Below are positions 1 through 9,141 of a stretch of DNA of 64,000 bases, in pieces. The notes under the pieces were generated by a model. It was not told the origin of the DNA and did not search any database. It worked only from the letters and a program-made list of their open reading frames with translations. The DNA is taken from the NCBI RefSeq assembly GCF_944381005.1, contig NZ_CALWJM010000006.1:33850-97849 (forward strand). The letters run 5' to 3'. Each line of letters opens with the position of its first letter. The stretch's first letter is position 1. Origin of the DNA: an uncultured Butyricicoccus sp. (GTDB taxonomy: Bacteria > Bacillota > Clostridia > Oscillospirales > Butyricicoccaceae). Made by a program: the position numbers and the translations under genes.

Positions 1-2
1 AC

Positions 3-413
3 GGCGTGCAAAACATCTTGCGCACCGTGCGCGGATTTGCCAAGGGGCGCGTGATTGCCCTGTTTGGCTGTGGCGGCGACCGCGACCGCACCAAACGCCC
101 CATTATGGGACGCATGGCGGCAGAACTGGCGGACTACTGCATTGTGACGTCGGATAACCCGCGCACCGAGCAGCCCGAAGCCATTTTACAGGATATTTTG
201 CAGGGCATGAAGGATGCAAAAGTGCCGGTTGACGTGATTTGTGACCGCCGGGAAGCCATTCATCATGCGCTTGATTTGGCACAGACCGGTGATGTGATTG
301 TGTTGATGGGCAAGGGGCACGAAACCTATCAGGAAATCAATCATGTCAAGTATCCGATGGACGAACGTGAAATCGTCGCGGACTATTTTGCAAAACACAA
401 GACCCAGCAGTAA
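3..413 (+). CDS. murE: MurE, UDP-MurNAc-tripeptide (meso-DAP) ligase, C-terminal part only
   Basis: The gene enters from the left edge; about 137 C-terminal codons are visible, so no true start is here (the GTG at 6 is internal). MurE is the cytoplasmic ATP-dependent ligase that adds the third amino acid to UDP-MurNAc-L-Ala-D-Glu. Visible family motifs are GCGGDRDRTKRP, the substrate-specificity motif DNPRTEQP (DNPR is the mark of meso-diaminopimelate rather than lysine enzymes) and GKGHETYQ near the end. It heads the visible part of the mur operon and is followed 29 bp later by murF. DAP specificity is family knowledge applied to the DNPR motif seen here. Confidence 0.93.
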   Translation, partial: GVQNILRTVRGFAKGRVIALFGCGGDRDRTKRPIMGRMAAELADYCIVTSDNPRTEQPEAILQDILQGMKDAKVPVDVICDRREAIHHALDLAQTGDVIVLMGKGHETYQEINHVKYPMDEREIVADYFAKHKTQQ

Positions 414-442
414 AATATAGAGAAAAAAGGGGCAAGGAACCT

Positions 443-1813
443 ATGCAGCAGTTTACCCTGTCGCAGGCCGCCGCATGGACGGGCGGCACCTGCACGGCCG
501 ACCCGGTCATTACCAGCGTGGTACACGATGCGCGTGCGGCACAACCGGGAAGTTTGTTTGTCGCAATTCAGGGCGACCGGTTTGACGGGCATGATTTTAT
601 TGAACAGGCCGTGGAACGCGGTGCAGCCGCAGTTTTGACCCATCGCCAGCAAGAACAATATTCCATTCCGGCACTTTACGTTGAGGACACCCGACAGGCA
701 TTGCTTGATTTGGCGGGCGGCTACCGGCAGCAATTTGACTGCCCAGTTGTCGCCGTGACCGGCTCGGTGGGCAAGACTACCACAAAGGAAATGATTGCGG
801 CGGTGTTGTCTGAGCGCTATCAGACCCTGAAAACGCAGGGCAACCGCAACAATACGATTGGAATGCCGCTGACCGCGCTCGAACTGGAGGAAGATACCGA
901 AGCGGCTGTGTTCGAGATGGGGATGTCGGATTTTGGTGAGATTGCGGCTATGGCTGCCTGCGGGCAGCCCAATATTGCGGTCATTACCATGATTGGCACA
1001 TCTCATATTGAATTTTTAGGCTCGCGTGAGGGCATTTGCCGCGCAAAAATGGAGATTTTGGAAGGCTTGGCTGCACGCGGCGGCATTGCGGTTTTGAACG
1101 GAGATGAACCGCTGCTATGGGAGCAGAAAGACCGGCTGTTTGGCCGCATTGTGTGGTTTGGTCGGGAAAATCCTGCCTGTGAATTTCGCGCCGAAGATGT
1201 TTCGTGTCAAGATGGCGTGCTGCGCTTCACCATGATTTGGCCCGAAGGCCGATGCACCGTGCAGACTGCCTCGCAGGGAGAACACAACGTCACCAACGCG
1301 CTGGCAGCCGCGGCATGTGGCTGGCTGCTTGGTTTGGATGCAGATGAACTCGCGGACGGTCTGGCAGCCTATCAGCCGGTTGGGATGCGCGAACGGCGAT
1401 ATGAGAAAAACGGCTTTACCATTTACGAGGATTGTTACAATGCAAGCCCGGATTCGATGGAAGCCGCGCTTCGTGCGCTGCACGACATGCCGGGCGAGCA
1501 CAAGATTGCCGTACTCGGCGGTATGGGGGAACTGGGCGACTATGCACCCGAAGGGCATCGCCGCGCCGGACGTGCGGCGGCGCAATACGCCGACCGCGTG
1601 CTTGCCTATGGCGCAAATACCGAGTATCTGTGCGAAGGTGCGTTGCAAGCGGGCATGAATGAACAAGCGGTACAGTGTTACCCCTCACATGAAACACTGG
1701 TGCAGGCCTTGCGCGAGATTGCACAGCCCGGCGACGTGCTGCTGTTTAAGGGCAGCCGGGCGATGCAAATGGAGAATGCTTTAAAATTGTTCCTGGGGGA
1801 GGAAGTTGAATGA
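443..1813 (+). CDS. murF: MurF, UDP-MurNAc-tripeptide-D-Ala-D-Ala ligase
   Basis: This 456-aa cytoplasmic Mur ligase adds D-Ala-D-Ala to UDP-MurNAc-tripeptide, completing the pentapeptide precursor. The N-terminal domain binds the uridine nucleotide, the central domain carries the P-loop GSVGKTTT (about residues 107-114), and the C-terminal Mur ligase domain contains YNASPDSM and LGGMGELG. The ATG at 443 follows a GGGGCAAGG ribosome site. Its stop codon overlaps the mraY start (ATGA), which indicates translational coupling. Length is normal for the family. Confidence 0.96.
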   Translation: MQQFTLSQAAAWTGGTCTADPVITSVVHDARAAQPGSLFVAIQGDRFDGHDFIEQAVERGAAAVLTHRQQEQYSIPALYVEDTRQALLDLAGGYRQQFDCPVVAVTGSVGKTTTKEMIAAVLSERYQTLKTQGNRNNTIGMPLTALELEEDTEAAVFEMGMSDFGEIAAMAACGQPNIAVITMIGTSHIEFLGSREGICRAKMEILEGLAARGGIAVLNGDEPLLWEQKDRLFGRIVWFGRENPACEFRAEDVSCQDGVLRFTMIWPEGRCTVQTASQGEHNVTNALAAAACGWLLGLDADELADGLAAYQPVGMRERRYEKNGFTIYEDCYNASPDSMEAALRALHDMPGEHKIAVLGGMGELGDYAPEGHRRAGRAAAQYADRVLAYGANTEYLCEGALQAGMNEQAVQCYPSHETLVQALREIAQPGDVLLFKGSRAMQMENALKLFLGEEVE

Positions 1814-2814
1814 CAAGAACCATCCTGTTGGCGGCGGTCATCGCCTTTGTCGTGACTGCGGTTATCGGCAAACCGTTGATTCGCTGGCTGCAAAAGCAGA
1901 AATTTGGTCAAAAGATTTTGGAAATTGGCCCGAAGTGGCATATGAATAAGCAATATACCCCCACAATGGGCGGTTTTATGTTTATGATTGGCATTACCGT
2001 CTCTATGCTCATCATGGCCTTTCTGCTCGGTGTGTTTACCGGCGGCAGCGCAGGGGTTGGCAGCTTTTTTTCGGTCTGGATTTTGGCTGTGGTCTATGGC
2101 TGTGTTGGCTTTGTGGACGACTGGGCAAAAATCAAGAAGAAAGAGAATGCCGGTTTGACCCCAAAGCAGAAATTGGCGCTGCAAGTGGTCGTGGCGGCGG
2201 TGTTTGTGTCGCTGCTGCATCTGGCAGGCGATTTGCCGCTGTCGGCCGACGGCGGGGTATATCTGCCCATTCCGGGCACCGACCTGACCTTGACACTGCC
2301 GTGGGTGGTATACCTCATTTTCGCGGTGTTTGCCATCGTCGCCGAGAATAACGCGGTCAACCTGACCGACGGCATCGACGGCCTTGCGGCGGGCGTGACC
2401 CTGCCCGTGGCGGTGTTCTTCATCGCGCTCAATCATTCGGTCAATCTGGGTGCAACCGTTTTCGCGGCTGCACTGGTGGGTGCCCTGTGCGCCTTCCTGA
2501 TTTATAACTTTAACCCCGCCAAAGTCTTTATGGGTGACACCGGTTCGCTGTTTTTGGGCGGCGCGGTCGCCGGTCTGGCATTTGCGGCTGGACAGCCGCT
2601 TTTGCTGCTGCCGGTCGGCCTCATTTACCTGATTGAAACGGTATCGGTCGTCTTGCAGGTCACTTACTTCAAGCTGACGCACGGTAAGCGCCTGTTTAAA
2701 ATGGCGCCCATTCATCATCATTTTGAGATGTGCGGCTGGGGGGAAAAGAAAATTGTATTCGTATTTGCAGGCATTACGGTCATCATGTGTATCCTGTCGT
2801 GGATGCTGATATAA
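1810..2814 (+). CDS. mraY: MraY, phospho-MurNAc-pentapeptide transferase
   Basis: This 334-aa polytopic membrane enzyme transfers phospho-MurNAc-pentapeptide to undecaprenyl phosphate, making lipid I. Diagnostic motifs are GFVDDWAK, NLTDGIDGLAAG, the NFNPAKVFMGDTGS segment with the metal-binding aspartate, and PIHHHFE near the C terminus. The gene overlaps murF by 4 bp. In many bacteria murD follows mraY; here ftsW follows after 38 bp, and I see no trace of murD. Confidence 0.96.
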   Translation: MTRTILLAAVIAFVVTAVIGKPLIRWLQKQKFGQKILEIGPKWHMNKQYTPTMGGFMFMIGITVSMLIMAFLLGVFTGGSAGVGSFFSVWILAVVYGCVGFVDDWAKIKKKENAGLTPKQKLALQVVVAAVFVSLLHLAGDLPLSADGGVYLPIPGTDLTLTLPWVVYLIFAVFAIVAENNAVNLTDGIDGLAAGVTLPVAVFFIALNHSVNLGATVFAAALVGALCAFLIYNFNPAKVFMGDTGSLFLGGAVAGLAFAAGQPLLLLPVGLIYLIETVSVVLQVTYFKLTHGKRLFKMAPIHHHFEMCGWGEKKIVFVFAGITVIMCILSWMLI

Positions 2815-2852
2815 AGCCCGGCTGCCTGCCCGCCTGAAAGGAGCCCCTCTGG

Positions 2853-4043
2853 ATGAACGCAAAGACTGCCAAGCCAAGTCGCCCCGCTGCGCGGCGACCT
2901 GCACGGCCAGCCCCCAAACATGCCGCACCCAAAGCACACCGGCTGGATACCGGCACGGTGTTGGGTGTTGTTTTGCTGCTGGCGGTTGGATTGATTGCGC
3001 TGTTTTCAGCCAGTTATCCGGCTGCCATTAACAAATTCGATACGGGCACATACTTTATTTCCCGTCAGGGATTTTATGCACTCATCGGGCTGGTTGCCAT
3101 GCTGGTTATCTCGGGCATCGACTATCATATCTATCTGCGCTTTCAAAAACAGCTATTTATCGCTTGTCTCATCATGCTGGCATTGGTGCCGCTGGTTGGT
3201 GTCACGCATAACGGTGCGACGCGCTGGATTGACTTGCCGCTCTTGGGCGAGTTCCAGCCGTCGGAGGTTATGAAAGATGCAGTTATTATTTCATTTGCCT
3301 ATTATGCGGTGCGCAAGGGCGACCAAGTGCGCACGCTGCGCGGTGTGATGCCGTTTTTGGGAGCACTGGTATTGATAGCCGGTTTGCTATATTTGGAGCC
3401 GCACTTGTCAGCCACCGTCATTATTTTTGGTATCGGTCTGGCAATGCTGATTGTAGCTGGTATGAAAATCTGGTACTTCTTGCCGCTCATTCCGGTCGCA
3501 TTGGCGGCAGTCACCGTCTATATTTTGAACAATGATTACGCGCGTTCGCGTATCATGGTTTGGATTGACCCCCTGAGCAGTGACAAGGTGTTCACCGGAA
3601 ATGGCTGGCAGGGCGGTAACAGTCAGATTGCGATTGGTTCAGGTGGCTTTTGGGGTCTGGGACTGGGTCAAGGCCGTCAAAAGCATCTGTATCTGCCCGA
3701 ACCGCAAAACGACTTTATCTTCTCTGCCTGGTGCGAGGAGATGGGATTTATTGGCGCGCTGCTGGTTATCTTGCTGTTTGCGTTCTTGATTTATCGGTGT
3801 TACCATATCGCGTTCCATGCGCCGGATAAAATGGGCTGTCTGATTGCCACCGGCATTGCGACCAAGCTGGCCATTCAAACACTGGTCAACCTGTGGGTCG
3901 TCACCGGCCTGTTCCCGGTTACCGGCGCTTCTCTGCCGTTTTTCAGCTATGGCGGTACGGCGCTGCTGATGCAGATGGGCGAAATGGGAATTTTGCTCAA
4001 TATTTCACGTTATATGCGCCCCAGTGAAAAACGGAGGGGCTAG
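2853..4043 (+). CDS. ftsW: FtsW/SpoVE-type SEDS glycosyltransferase
   Basis: A 396-aa SEDS-family membrane protein that polymerises lipid II at the division site, normally with a class B PBP. The first 30 or so residues form a basic Lys/Pro/Ala-rich cytoplasmic tail, followed by about ten hydrophobic segments. Signature stretches are GATRWIDL, FQPSEVMK, LGLGQGRQKHLYLPEPQNDF, EEMGFIGA and the C-terminal FPVTGASLPFFSYGGTAL. The start has the strong site GAAAGGAGCC. Position between mraY and murG supports FtsW over RodA; a sporulation paralogue (SpoVE) cannot be excluded. A second SEDS gene lies at 22174-23973. Confidence 0.93.
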   Translation: MNAKTAKPSRPAARRPARPAPKHAAPKAHRLDTGTVLGVVLLLAVGLIALFSASYPAAINKFDTGTYFISRQGFYALIGLVAMLVISGIDYHIYLRFQKQLFIACLIMLALVPLVGVTHNGATRWIDLPLLGEFQPSEVMKDAVIISFAYYAVRKGDQVRTLRGVMPFLGALVLIAGLLYLEPHLSATVIIFGIGLAMLIVAGMKIWYFLPLIPVALAAVTVYILNNDYARSRIMVWIDPLSSDKVFTGNGWQGGNSQIAIGSGGFWGLGLGQGRQKHLYLPEPQNDFIFSAWCEEMGFIGALLVILLFAFLIYRCYHIAFHAPDKMGCLIATGIATKLAIQTLVNLWVVTGLFPVTGASLPFFSYGGTALLMQMGEMGILLNISRYMRPSEKRRG

Positions 4044-4057
4044 GGGGAAATTGACTT

Positions 4058-5185
4058 ATGAAGCTGTACATTACAGGCGGCGGCACCGGTGGACATGTCA
4101 CACCCGGTCTGGCCATCGCACGCTATTTTGAAAGCAAACGTCCGGGCACAGAAGTGCGCTTTGCCGGCACAAGCAAGGGCATTGAATCACGACTGGTGCC
4201 GCGCGAAGGATATGCGCTCGATACGATTGAAATTGTGGGCTTGCGCCGTGCGTTCAGTCCGGCCGCGATTGGGCACAACCTCAATGCGCTCCGGCTGGCA
4301 GCCGCTTCGGTCGGCACGGCAAAGAAACTGCTGCGGCAGGCAAAACCCGATGTGGTCATCGGCTGCGGCGGGTATGCGTCGTTTCCGGTCGTTTCGGCGG
4401 CGCAAAAGCTGGGTATCCCTACGGTTTTGCTGGAGGTCAACGCCTATCCGGGCGTGACCACCAAGATGTTGGCCAAAAAAGCCGATAAGGTGCTTATCTG
4501 TTTTGAGGAAGCACGCGAGCTGGTTGGCGGCGGTGACAAGGTCGAACTCACCGGTTCGCCGGTGCGCGGCGAAATCGTGTTTGCCGACCGCAAAAAGGCG
4601 CGTCAGAAATTGGGACTAGGCGAGCAGGATAAACTGGTCGTATCGTTCTGGGGTTCCATGGGCGCGAAATATATGAACGAGCACATGGCGGGCATGTTGG
4701 CGCTTGAAACCAAGCGCGGCACGCGCTTCCGTCATGTCCATGCGACCGGCTCGGCGGCGGCACAGTGGCTGCCCAAGATGGCGCGTGAGCAGGGCGCAAA
4801 GCTGGAAGGCGATACGCCGATTGAAGTGACCGAGTATATTTACGACATGGCCTCTTACATGGCGGCAGCCGATTTGGTCATTTGCCGCGCGGGTGCGGCG
4901 ACCATTGGCGAACTGTGCGCACTCGGACGGGCTTCGATTATGGTGCCCTCTCCCTATGTAGCCGAGAATCATCAGGAAAAAAATGCGCGTGCGCTCGAAC
5001 ACGCGGGCGCGTGTGAGGTGTTGTTAGAAAAGGATGCAACGCCAGAAAAGTTGTTAGAAATGACCGAGCGCTTGCTGGCGGACGATGCCAAGCGCGCGGC
5101 AATGGGTGCGGCGGCTGCCAAACTGGCGCAGCTCGACGCAGGCGAAAAAATTTATCAGCAGATTCTGTCGGTACTGCCCAAGTAA
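4058..5185 (+). CDS. murG: MurG, UDP-GlcNAc:lipid I GlcNAc transferase
   Basis: This 375-aa peripheral membrane glycosyltransferase (GT28) adds GlcNAc to lipid I, giving lipid II. The N-terminal GGGTGGHVTPG loop (residues 7-17), GGYASFPV in the acceptor domain and the C-terminal donor-binding stretch VICRAGAATIGEL are all present. It starts 14 bp after ftsW. The expected neighbour murC is missing: the next gene is ftsQ/divIB, 34 bp on. Confidence 0.96.
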   Translation: MKLYITGGGTGGHVTPGLAIARYFESKRPGTEVRFAGTSKGIESRLVPREGYALDTIEIVGLRRAFSPAAIGHNLNALRLAAASVGTAKKLLRQAKPDVVIGCGGYASFPVVSAAQKLGIPTVLLEVNAYPGVTTKMLAKKADKVLICFEEARELVGGGDKVELTGSPVRGEIVFADRKKARQKLGLGEQDKLVVSFWGSMGAKYMNEHMAGMLALETKRGTRFRHVHATGSAAAQWLPKMAREQGAKLEGDTPIEVTEYIYDMASYMAAADLVICRAGAATIGELCALGRASIMVPSPYVAENHQEKNARALEHAGACEVLLEKDATPEKLLEMTERLLADDAKRAAMGAAAAKLAQLDAGEKIYQQILSVLPK

Positions 5186-5219
5186 GGGCGGGAAAGAACA
5201 AGAAAACTGAGGTTTTGGT

Positions 5220-6506
5220 ATGGCGAACAAACCCAAAGACAATACCGCGACCCGGTCGGCGCGTGAGCAGCCGACCGGGCTTGCGCGCTTTGCCGTTCCG
5301 GAGGCGGACACGCAGCCGCGTGCCCGGACAGCGGGCAGTACAAAAAGCAATACAACGCGCAAAGGTGCTTCAACTGGGCGAAAGAAAAGCAGCGGGTCAA
5401 AGCGCAGCAGTTCGCAGCAGCAGAGCAGACAAAAATCGGCAAAGACATCGGGTTCTTCCCGTCCTTCCAGTCAGACTGCCAGAAAACAGACGGCATCGCG
5501 CACAAATGGCAATGCCGCAGGGATGCAAATGCGTGTCAGCGGTACGCAGCACCTGACCCCGCAAAAGCAGGGGGCGACCCGTCGCCCGCTGGCGGCTGGG
5601 CGCACAGGCCGGGCACGTTCGCTGCATCTGCAAAAAATCGTCAAGCGAAAAGAACGCCGGGCAAGGCTGAGCAAAATCATTGCGATTGTGTTGAGCCTTG
5701 TGTGCGGCGTGTTTGCCCTGACCACCTTTTTCCGTGTGGATGCGGTGGAAATACAGGGCTTGTCGCGCTATCCGGCAGACGAAGTGCGCACGACATTCGG
5801 CGTTCAGCAGGGGGACAACCTGTTCTTTTGCGACAGTGCACGCGGAAAAAACCGACTGCTCAAACAATATCCTTATTTTGAAAGTGTGAGCGTCGAGCGT
5901 GACCTGCCCAACCGCATGATTTTGAAAATAACCGAATCCAAGCCGATTGCGGCGGTCAACGGCACGCAGGGCGGCTGGTTTATTTTGGATAAAAATTGCC
6001 GCGTGCTCGCCCGCACCGACCAGAGCGGCGCACAGGATACCGCCGAGGTGATGGGCGTGCGCACAGCGGGCGCCGAACCCGGTCAGCAACTGACCGCCGA
6101 GCAGCCGGAGGCGCTCGAAGCGCTCAAGGAACTGGCCAATGCACTGGACACCGTTGGGTTGGGCGGAAAGGCGACGCTGTACAATCTGGAGGATTTAAAC
6201 AGCATTTGGTTTTTGTACGAAGACCGGTTTGCCGTGTGTGTCGGTGACACCAGTGAACTGGAGCATAAACTGGCGATTCTATATGAACTGCTGACCGGCG
6301 ACCAGTTTACCCCGTCGGATAAGGGCACTATCAATTTGTCTCTGGGTGACCGCGCCATCACCAACACCAGTTTGTCAGAAGGTGAGGTCGAGCGCACCGC
6401 CCGCGGACAGGCAGAATTGCAGCACATCGACCAGCCTGAACAAGATTCGACAGATGAGGAAAAAGATGGACAAGAACAATCGGACGAAGATGACGAAACA
6501 ACCTGA
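5220..6506 (+). CDS. ftsQ: FtsQ/DivIB cell-division protein
   Basis: A 428-aa bitopic division protein. About 145 N-terminal residues are a basic, Ser/Gln/Arg-rich, low-complexity cytoplasmic tail, longer than in most DivIB proteins. One membrane helix follows (IIAIVLSLVCGVFALTTFF, about 155-173), then a POTRA domain beginning VDAVEIQGLSRYPADEV and the FtsQ/DivIB domain. The C terminus is acidic (DEEKDGQEQSDEDDE). FtsQ/DivIB scaffolds FtsL, FtsB and the septal synthase. Position directly before ftsZ fits; ftsA and sepF are not here. Confidence 0.9.
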   Translation: MANKPKDNTATRSAREQPTGLARFAVPEADTQPRARTAGSTKSNTTRKGASTGRKKSSGSKRSSSQQQSRQKSAKTSGSSRPSSQTARKQTASRTNGNAAGMQMRVSGTQHLTPQKQGATRRPLAAGRTGRARSLHLQKIVKRKERRARLSKIIAIVLSLVCGVFALTTFFRVDAVEIQGLSRYPADEVRTTFGVQQGDNLFFCDSARGKNRLLKQYPYFESVSVERDLPNRMILKITESKPIAAVNGTQGGWFILDKNCRVLARTDQSGAQDTAEVMGVRTAGAEPGQQLTAEQPEALEALKELANALDTVGLGGKATLYNLEDLNSIWFLYEDRFAVCVGDTSELEHKLAILYELLTGDQFTPSDKGTINLSLGDRAITNTSLSEGEVERTARGQAELQHIDQPEQDSTDEEKDGQEQSDEDDETT

Positions 6507-6554
6507 CTAAATCGGTCGAAAAGTAAGTTTTTTCACAAAGTAACCGTTGACATC

Positions 6555-6583
6555 TTGCCAAATCGCCCGAAAAGCGGTAAAAT
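6555..6583 (+). promoter_or_regulatory. Predicted sigma-A promoter for ftsZ
   Basis: TTGCCA at 6555-6560 and TAAAAT at 6578-6583 are separated by exactly 17 bp. This gives a start near 6590 and a leader of about 98 nt before ftsZ, so ftsZ can be expressed separately from the mur operon. Confidence 0.6.
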
Positions 6584-6687
6584 GAAAAGAAATGGGGGCT
6601 GTGTGCCCATTTCACAAATTTTGCATTCAATCATCATTTTTTAGATATCGGAAATTTCTGGAATTTACATACGGAGGACGGCACAAT

Positions 6688-7962
6688 ATGGGTTTTCAGT
6701 TTGAAACAGGACTTGACAACGTAGTCAATATTAAAGTAGTAGGCATCGGCGGTGGCGGCAACAACGCGGTCAACCGCATGATTTCAAGTGGTATCCAGGG
6801 CGTAGAGTTTATCGCCATCAATACAGACAAGCAGGCGCTGCAATATTCGGGCGCACCGACCAAGATTCAGATTGGTGAGAAAATCACCAAGGGACAGGGC
6901 GCAGGCTCTGACCCACTGCGCGGCCAGAAAGCAGCCGAGGAGAGCAAGGACGAAATTGCTTCGGCACTCGAAGGCGCACACATGGTATTTATCACCGCTG
7001 GCATGGGCGGCGGTACCGGCACCGGTGCCGCACCAGTCGTTGCCGAAATCGCCCGTTCGATGGGTATGTTGACCATCGGTGTTGTGACCCGTCCGTTTGC
7101 GTTCGAGGGCAAAAAGCGTCTGGAACAGGCGCTGTATGGCATTGAAAATATGCGCGAAAATGTAGACTCGCTGGTTATTATCCCCAACGAGCGCCTGAAG
7201 TTCGTTTCCGAACAGAAGATTACCTTTAAAAATGCGTTCGCTATCGCAGATGACGTTCTGCGTCAGGCGGTTGCCAATATCTCCGAGCTGATTACCGTGC
7301 CGGGCTTTATCAATCTGGATTTTGCTGACGTGACTTCGGTGATGAAGGATGCTGGCTTTGCACACATTGGCACCGGTGCCGCAACCGGTAAGGACAAGGC
7401 GACCGAAGCGGCACAGATGGCAATTTCCAGCCCGCTGCTTGAAACCTCTATCGACAACGCGCGCGGGATTATCCTGTCCATCAGCGGTTCTTCGGATATC
7501 GGTCTGGAAGAAATCGAGACGGCTGCCGGTATGGTACAGTCGGCGGCACACCCCGAAGCACACATCATTTTCGGTGCCTCCATCGACGAGGAACTGGACG
7601 ACGAACTTCGTGTTGTGGTCATCGCAACCGGATTTGACAATGTGCCCGAATCGGCAAAGGGCCCGGACGGTCAGACCGTACCGCCCATCCATGAGGGTGC
7701 AAAGCCCATGCCCAACGCGGGCGTGCAGCAGCAGACCGGCTTCCAGTCGCCGTTCCAGCAGGCACAGCAGCAGCCGCAATTTGCACAGCAGCAGTACGCA
7801 CAGCAGCCGCAGCAGCAATTTGCGCAGCAACCGCAACAACAGTTTGCGCAGCAGCCGCAGCAGCAGTTTGCACCGCAACCTCAGCAGCCTTCGCAGTCTC
7901 AGTCCGAGATGGAGGACGATGCGTTCAAGGCGATTATTGATATTTTCAATCACAATAACTGA
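6688..7962 (+). CDS. ftsZ: FtsZ, tubulin-like division GTPase
   Basis: The 424-aa protein polymerises at midcell to form the Z ring. I chose the ATG at 6688 because GGAGGA (6673-6678) lies 9 nt upstream and the protein then begins in the usual way, [20 protein letters not shown]; the open frame continues upstream without a ribosome site. The GTP-binding signature GGGTGTG is at residues 107-113. After the GTPase core (ending near residue 320) there is a Pro/Gln-rich linker with three 8-residue repeats and a C-terminal tail [17 protein letters not shown] that should bind partner proteins. Confidence 0.96.
   Translation: MGFQFETGLDNVVNIKVVGIGGGGNNAVNRMISSGIQGVEFIAINTDKQALQYSGAPTKIQIGEKITKGQGAGSDPLRGQKAAEESKDEIASALEGAHMVFITAGMGGGTGTGAAPVVAEIARSMGMLTIGVVTRPFAFEGKKRLEQALYGIENMRENVDSLVIIPNERLKFVSEQKITFKNAFAIADDVLRQAVANISELITVPGFINLDFADVTSVMKDAGFAHIGTGAATGKDKATEAAQMAISSPLLETSIDNARGIILSISGSSDIGLEEIETAAGMVQSAAHPEAHIIFGASIDEELDDELRVVVIATGFDNVPESAKGPDGQTVPPIHEGAKPMPNAGVQQQTGFQSPFQQAQQQPQFAQQQYAQQPQQQFAQQPQQQFAQQPQQQFAPQPQQPSQSQSEMEDDAFKAIIDIFNHNN
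7798..7869 (+). repeat. Three in-frame 24-bp repeats in the FtsZ linker
   Basis: Three tandem copies of a 24-bp unit, each coding AQQPQQQF (FtsZ residues 371-394). They use alternating CAG and CAA codons. The repeat keeps the frame and sits in the disordered linker, where length variation is tolerated. Confidence 0.85.
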
Positions 7963-7985
7963 GCAAGCTTACCCCGCAGGATTCG

Positions 7986-8015
7986 AAAAAAACAGCCCAC
8001 TTGTGGGCTGTTTTT
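7986..8015 (+). terminator. Intrinsic terminator after ftsZ
   Basis: CAGCCCAC and GTGGGCTG form an 8-bp stem with a TT loop (7993-8010), followed by TTTTT. It ends the dcw transcript. Confidence 0.9.
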
Positions 8016-8043
8016 GACGCGGGAAACTAGAACAGCAAAAGAA

Positions 8044-8155
8044 AGGATGTGATGGGCTGTGAGCCCTGAACCGAGTCGAAAACGGAATCAGAATACGGTT
8101 GGCGGCGCGTCACATCCTGAGTGCATGGAGTGACCGCCGTAGAAAGGCGGTTACT
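8044..8155 (+). promoter_or_regulatory. Structured 5' leader of corA; candidate riboswitch with sequestered ribosome site
   Basis: P1 is a perfect 9-bp pairing of AGGATGTGA (8044-8052) with TCACATCCT (8110-8118). It encloses a GGGCT/AGCCC hairpin (8054-8066) and an AACCG/CGGTT arm (8069-8100). Downstream, AGTGACCGCC (8129-8138) pairs over 10 bp with GGCGGTTACT (8146-8155) and buries the AAAGG ribosome site 8 nt before the corA ATG. A second GGCGG at 8101-8105 could pair with the same CCGCC (8134-8138), so two mutually exclusive folds are possible. It does not match the Mg2+ (M-box), Mn2+ (yybP-ykoY), Ni/Co or fluoride consensus sequences as I know them. The ligand is unknown; a divalent metal is a guess from the gene. 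Confidence 0.6.
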
Positions 8156-8157
8156 CT

Positions 8158-9102
8158 ATGGTTGAATACTTTAAGTCAGACGCGCGTCAACTGAGCGCTC
8201 TTTCGGCATTTGAACCCGGCTGTTGGATTAACCTGGTTCATCCGTCCAGTGAGGAGATTACGCGCGTTTTGGCAGAAACCGGTGTGGAAGAGGATTTCCT
8301 GCGCGCGGCGCTTGACCCGGAAGAAAGCTCGCGTGTAGAAGTCGAGGAGGAGCAGACCTTGCTCATTGTCGATATTCCAACACTGGAAGAAAGCAACGTC
8401 GAACAGGATGAATCCAAAATCTTCGGGACGCTGCCAATGGGCATTATTGTCGTGCCCAACACGGTGATTACCGTGTGCTTGCAGGACACGAACATTTTGC
8501 GCAGTATCGCGCAAAATAAAGTGCGCGACATTCACACCGCGCTGCGCACCCGATTTGTGCTGCAAATTCTGTTGCGCGTGGCAGGATTCTTCCTGCGCAA
8601 TCTGCGTATGATTGAGCGCGACTTTACCAAGGTCGAGCGCAGATTGTATGATTCGCTCAAAAATGAAGAGCTTATCCAGTTGCTTGGCCTGTCCAAGTCG
8701 CTGGTCTACTTCTCTGCATCGCTCAAAGGCAATGAGGTCACGATGGAAAAAATGCTTCGTGGGCGCATCCTCAAGCTGTATGAGGACGACCGCGACCTGC
8801 TCGAAGATGCCCTGATTGAGATTCGTCAGGCGATTGAGATGGCGGGCATTTATTCCAGCATTTTGGCGGGCACGATGGATGCCTATGCTTCGGTTGTGTC
8901 CAATAACCTCAATATCATTATGAAGGTGCTGACCGTTATCACGATTATCATGACCATTCCCAATATCATCTTTGGTTTCTATGGCATGAACATCACGGGT
9001 AACGACCTGCCCTTTGCATATTGGTGGTGGGTGCCGGTGATTATCTCGATTGGCGGCTGTATCGGTGCTTGGATTTACATGAAGCGCAAAGACTTACTTT
9101 AA
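8158..9102 (+). CDS. corA: CorA family divalent cation (Mg2+) transporter
   Basis: A 314-aa CorA-type channel. A large cytoplasmic N-terminal funnel is followed by two C-terminal membrane helices, with the selectivity motif YGMN (within FYGMNITGNDLPFAYWWW) between them and a basic MKRKD tail. It is expected to be a homopentameric inner-membrane channel for Mg2+, possibly also Co2+ or Ni2+. It is a single-gene unit between terminators. Its leader appears to control translation by hiding the ribosome site. Confidence 0.9.
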   Translation: MVEYFKSDARQLSALSAFEPGCWINLVHPSSEEITRVLAETGVEEDFLRAALDPEESSRVEVEEEQTLLIVDIPTLEESNVEQDESKIFGTLPMGIIVVPNTVITVCLQDTNILRSIAQNKVRDIHTALRTRFVLQILLRVAGFFLRNLRMIERDFTKVERRLYDSLKNEELIQLLGLSKSLVYFSASLKGNEVTMEKMLRGRILKLYEDDRDLLEDALIEIRQAIEMAGIYSSILAGTMDAYASVVSNNLNIIMKVLTVITIIMTIPNIIFGFYGMNITGNDLPFAYWWWVPVIISIGGCIGAWIYMKRKDLL

Positions 9103-9106
9103 GAAG

Positions 9107-9138
9107 CAAAAAAAGACTGCCCGAAGGCAGTCTTTTTT
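9107..9138. terminator. Bidirectional intrinsic terminator
   Basis: AGACTGCC-CGAA-GGCAGTCT with A-runs on the left and T-runs on the right. It serves corA on the plus strand and the anti-sigma gene on the minus strand, whose stop codon is at 9142. Confidence 0.85.
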
Positions 9139-9141
9139 GTG

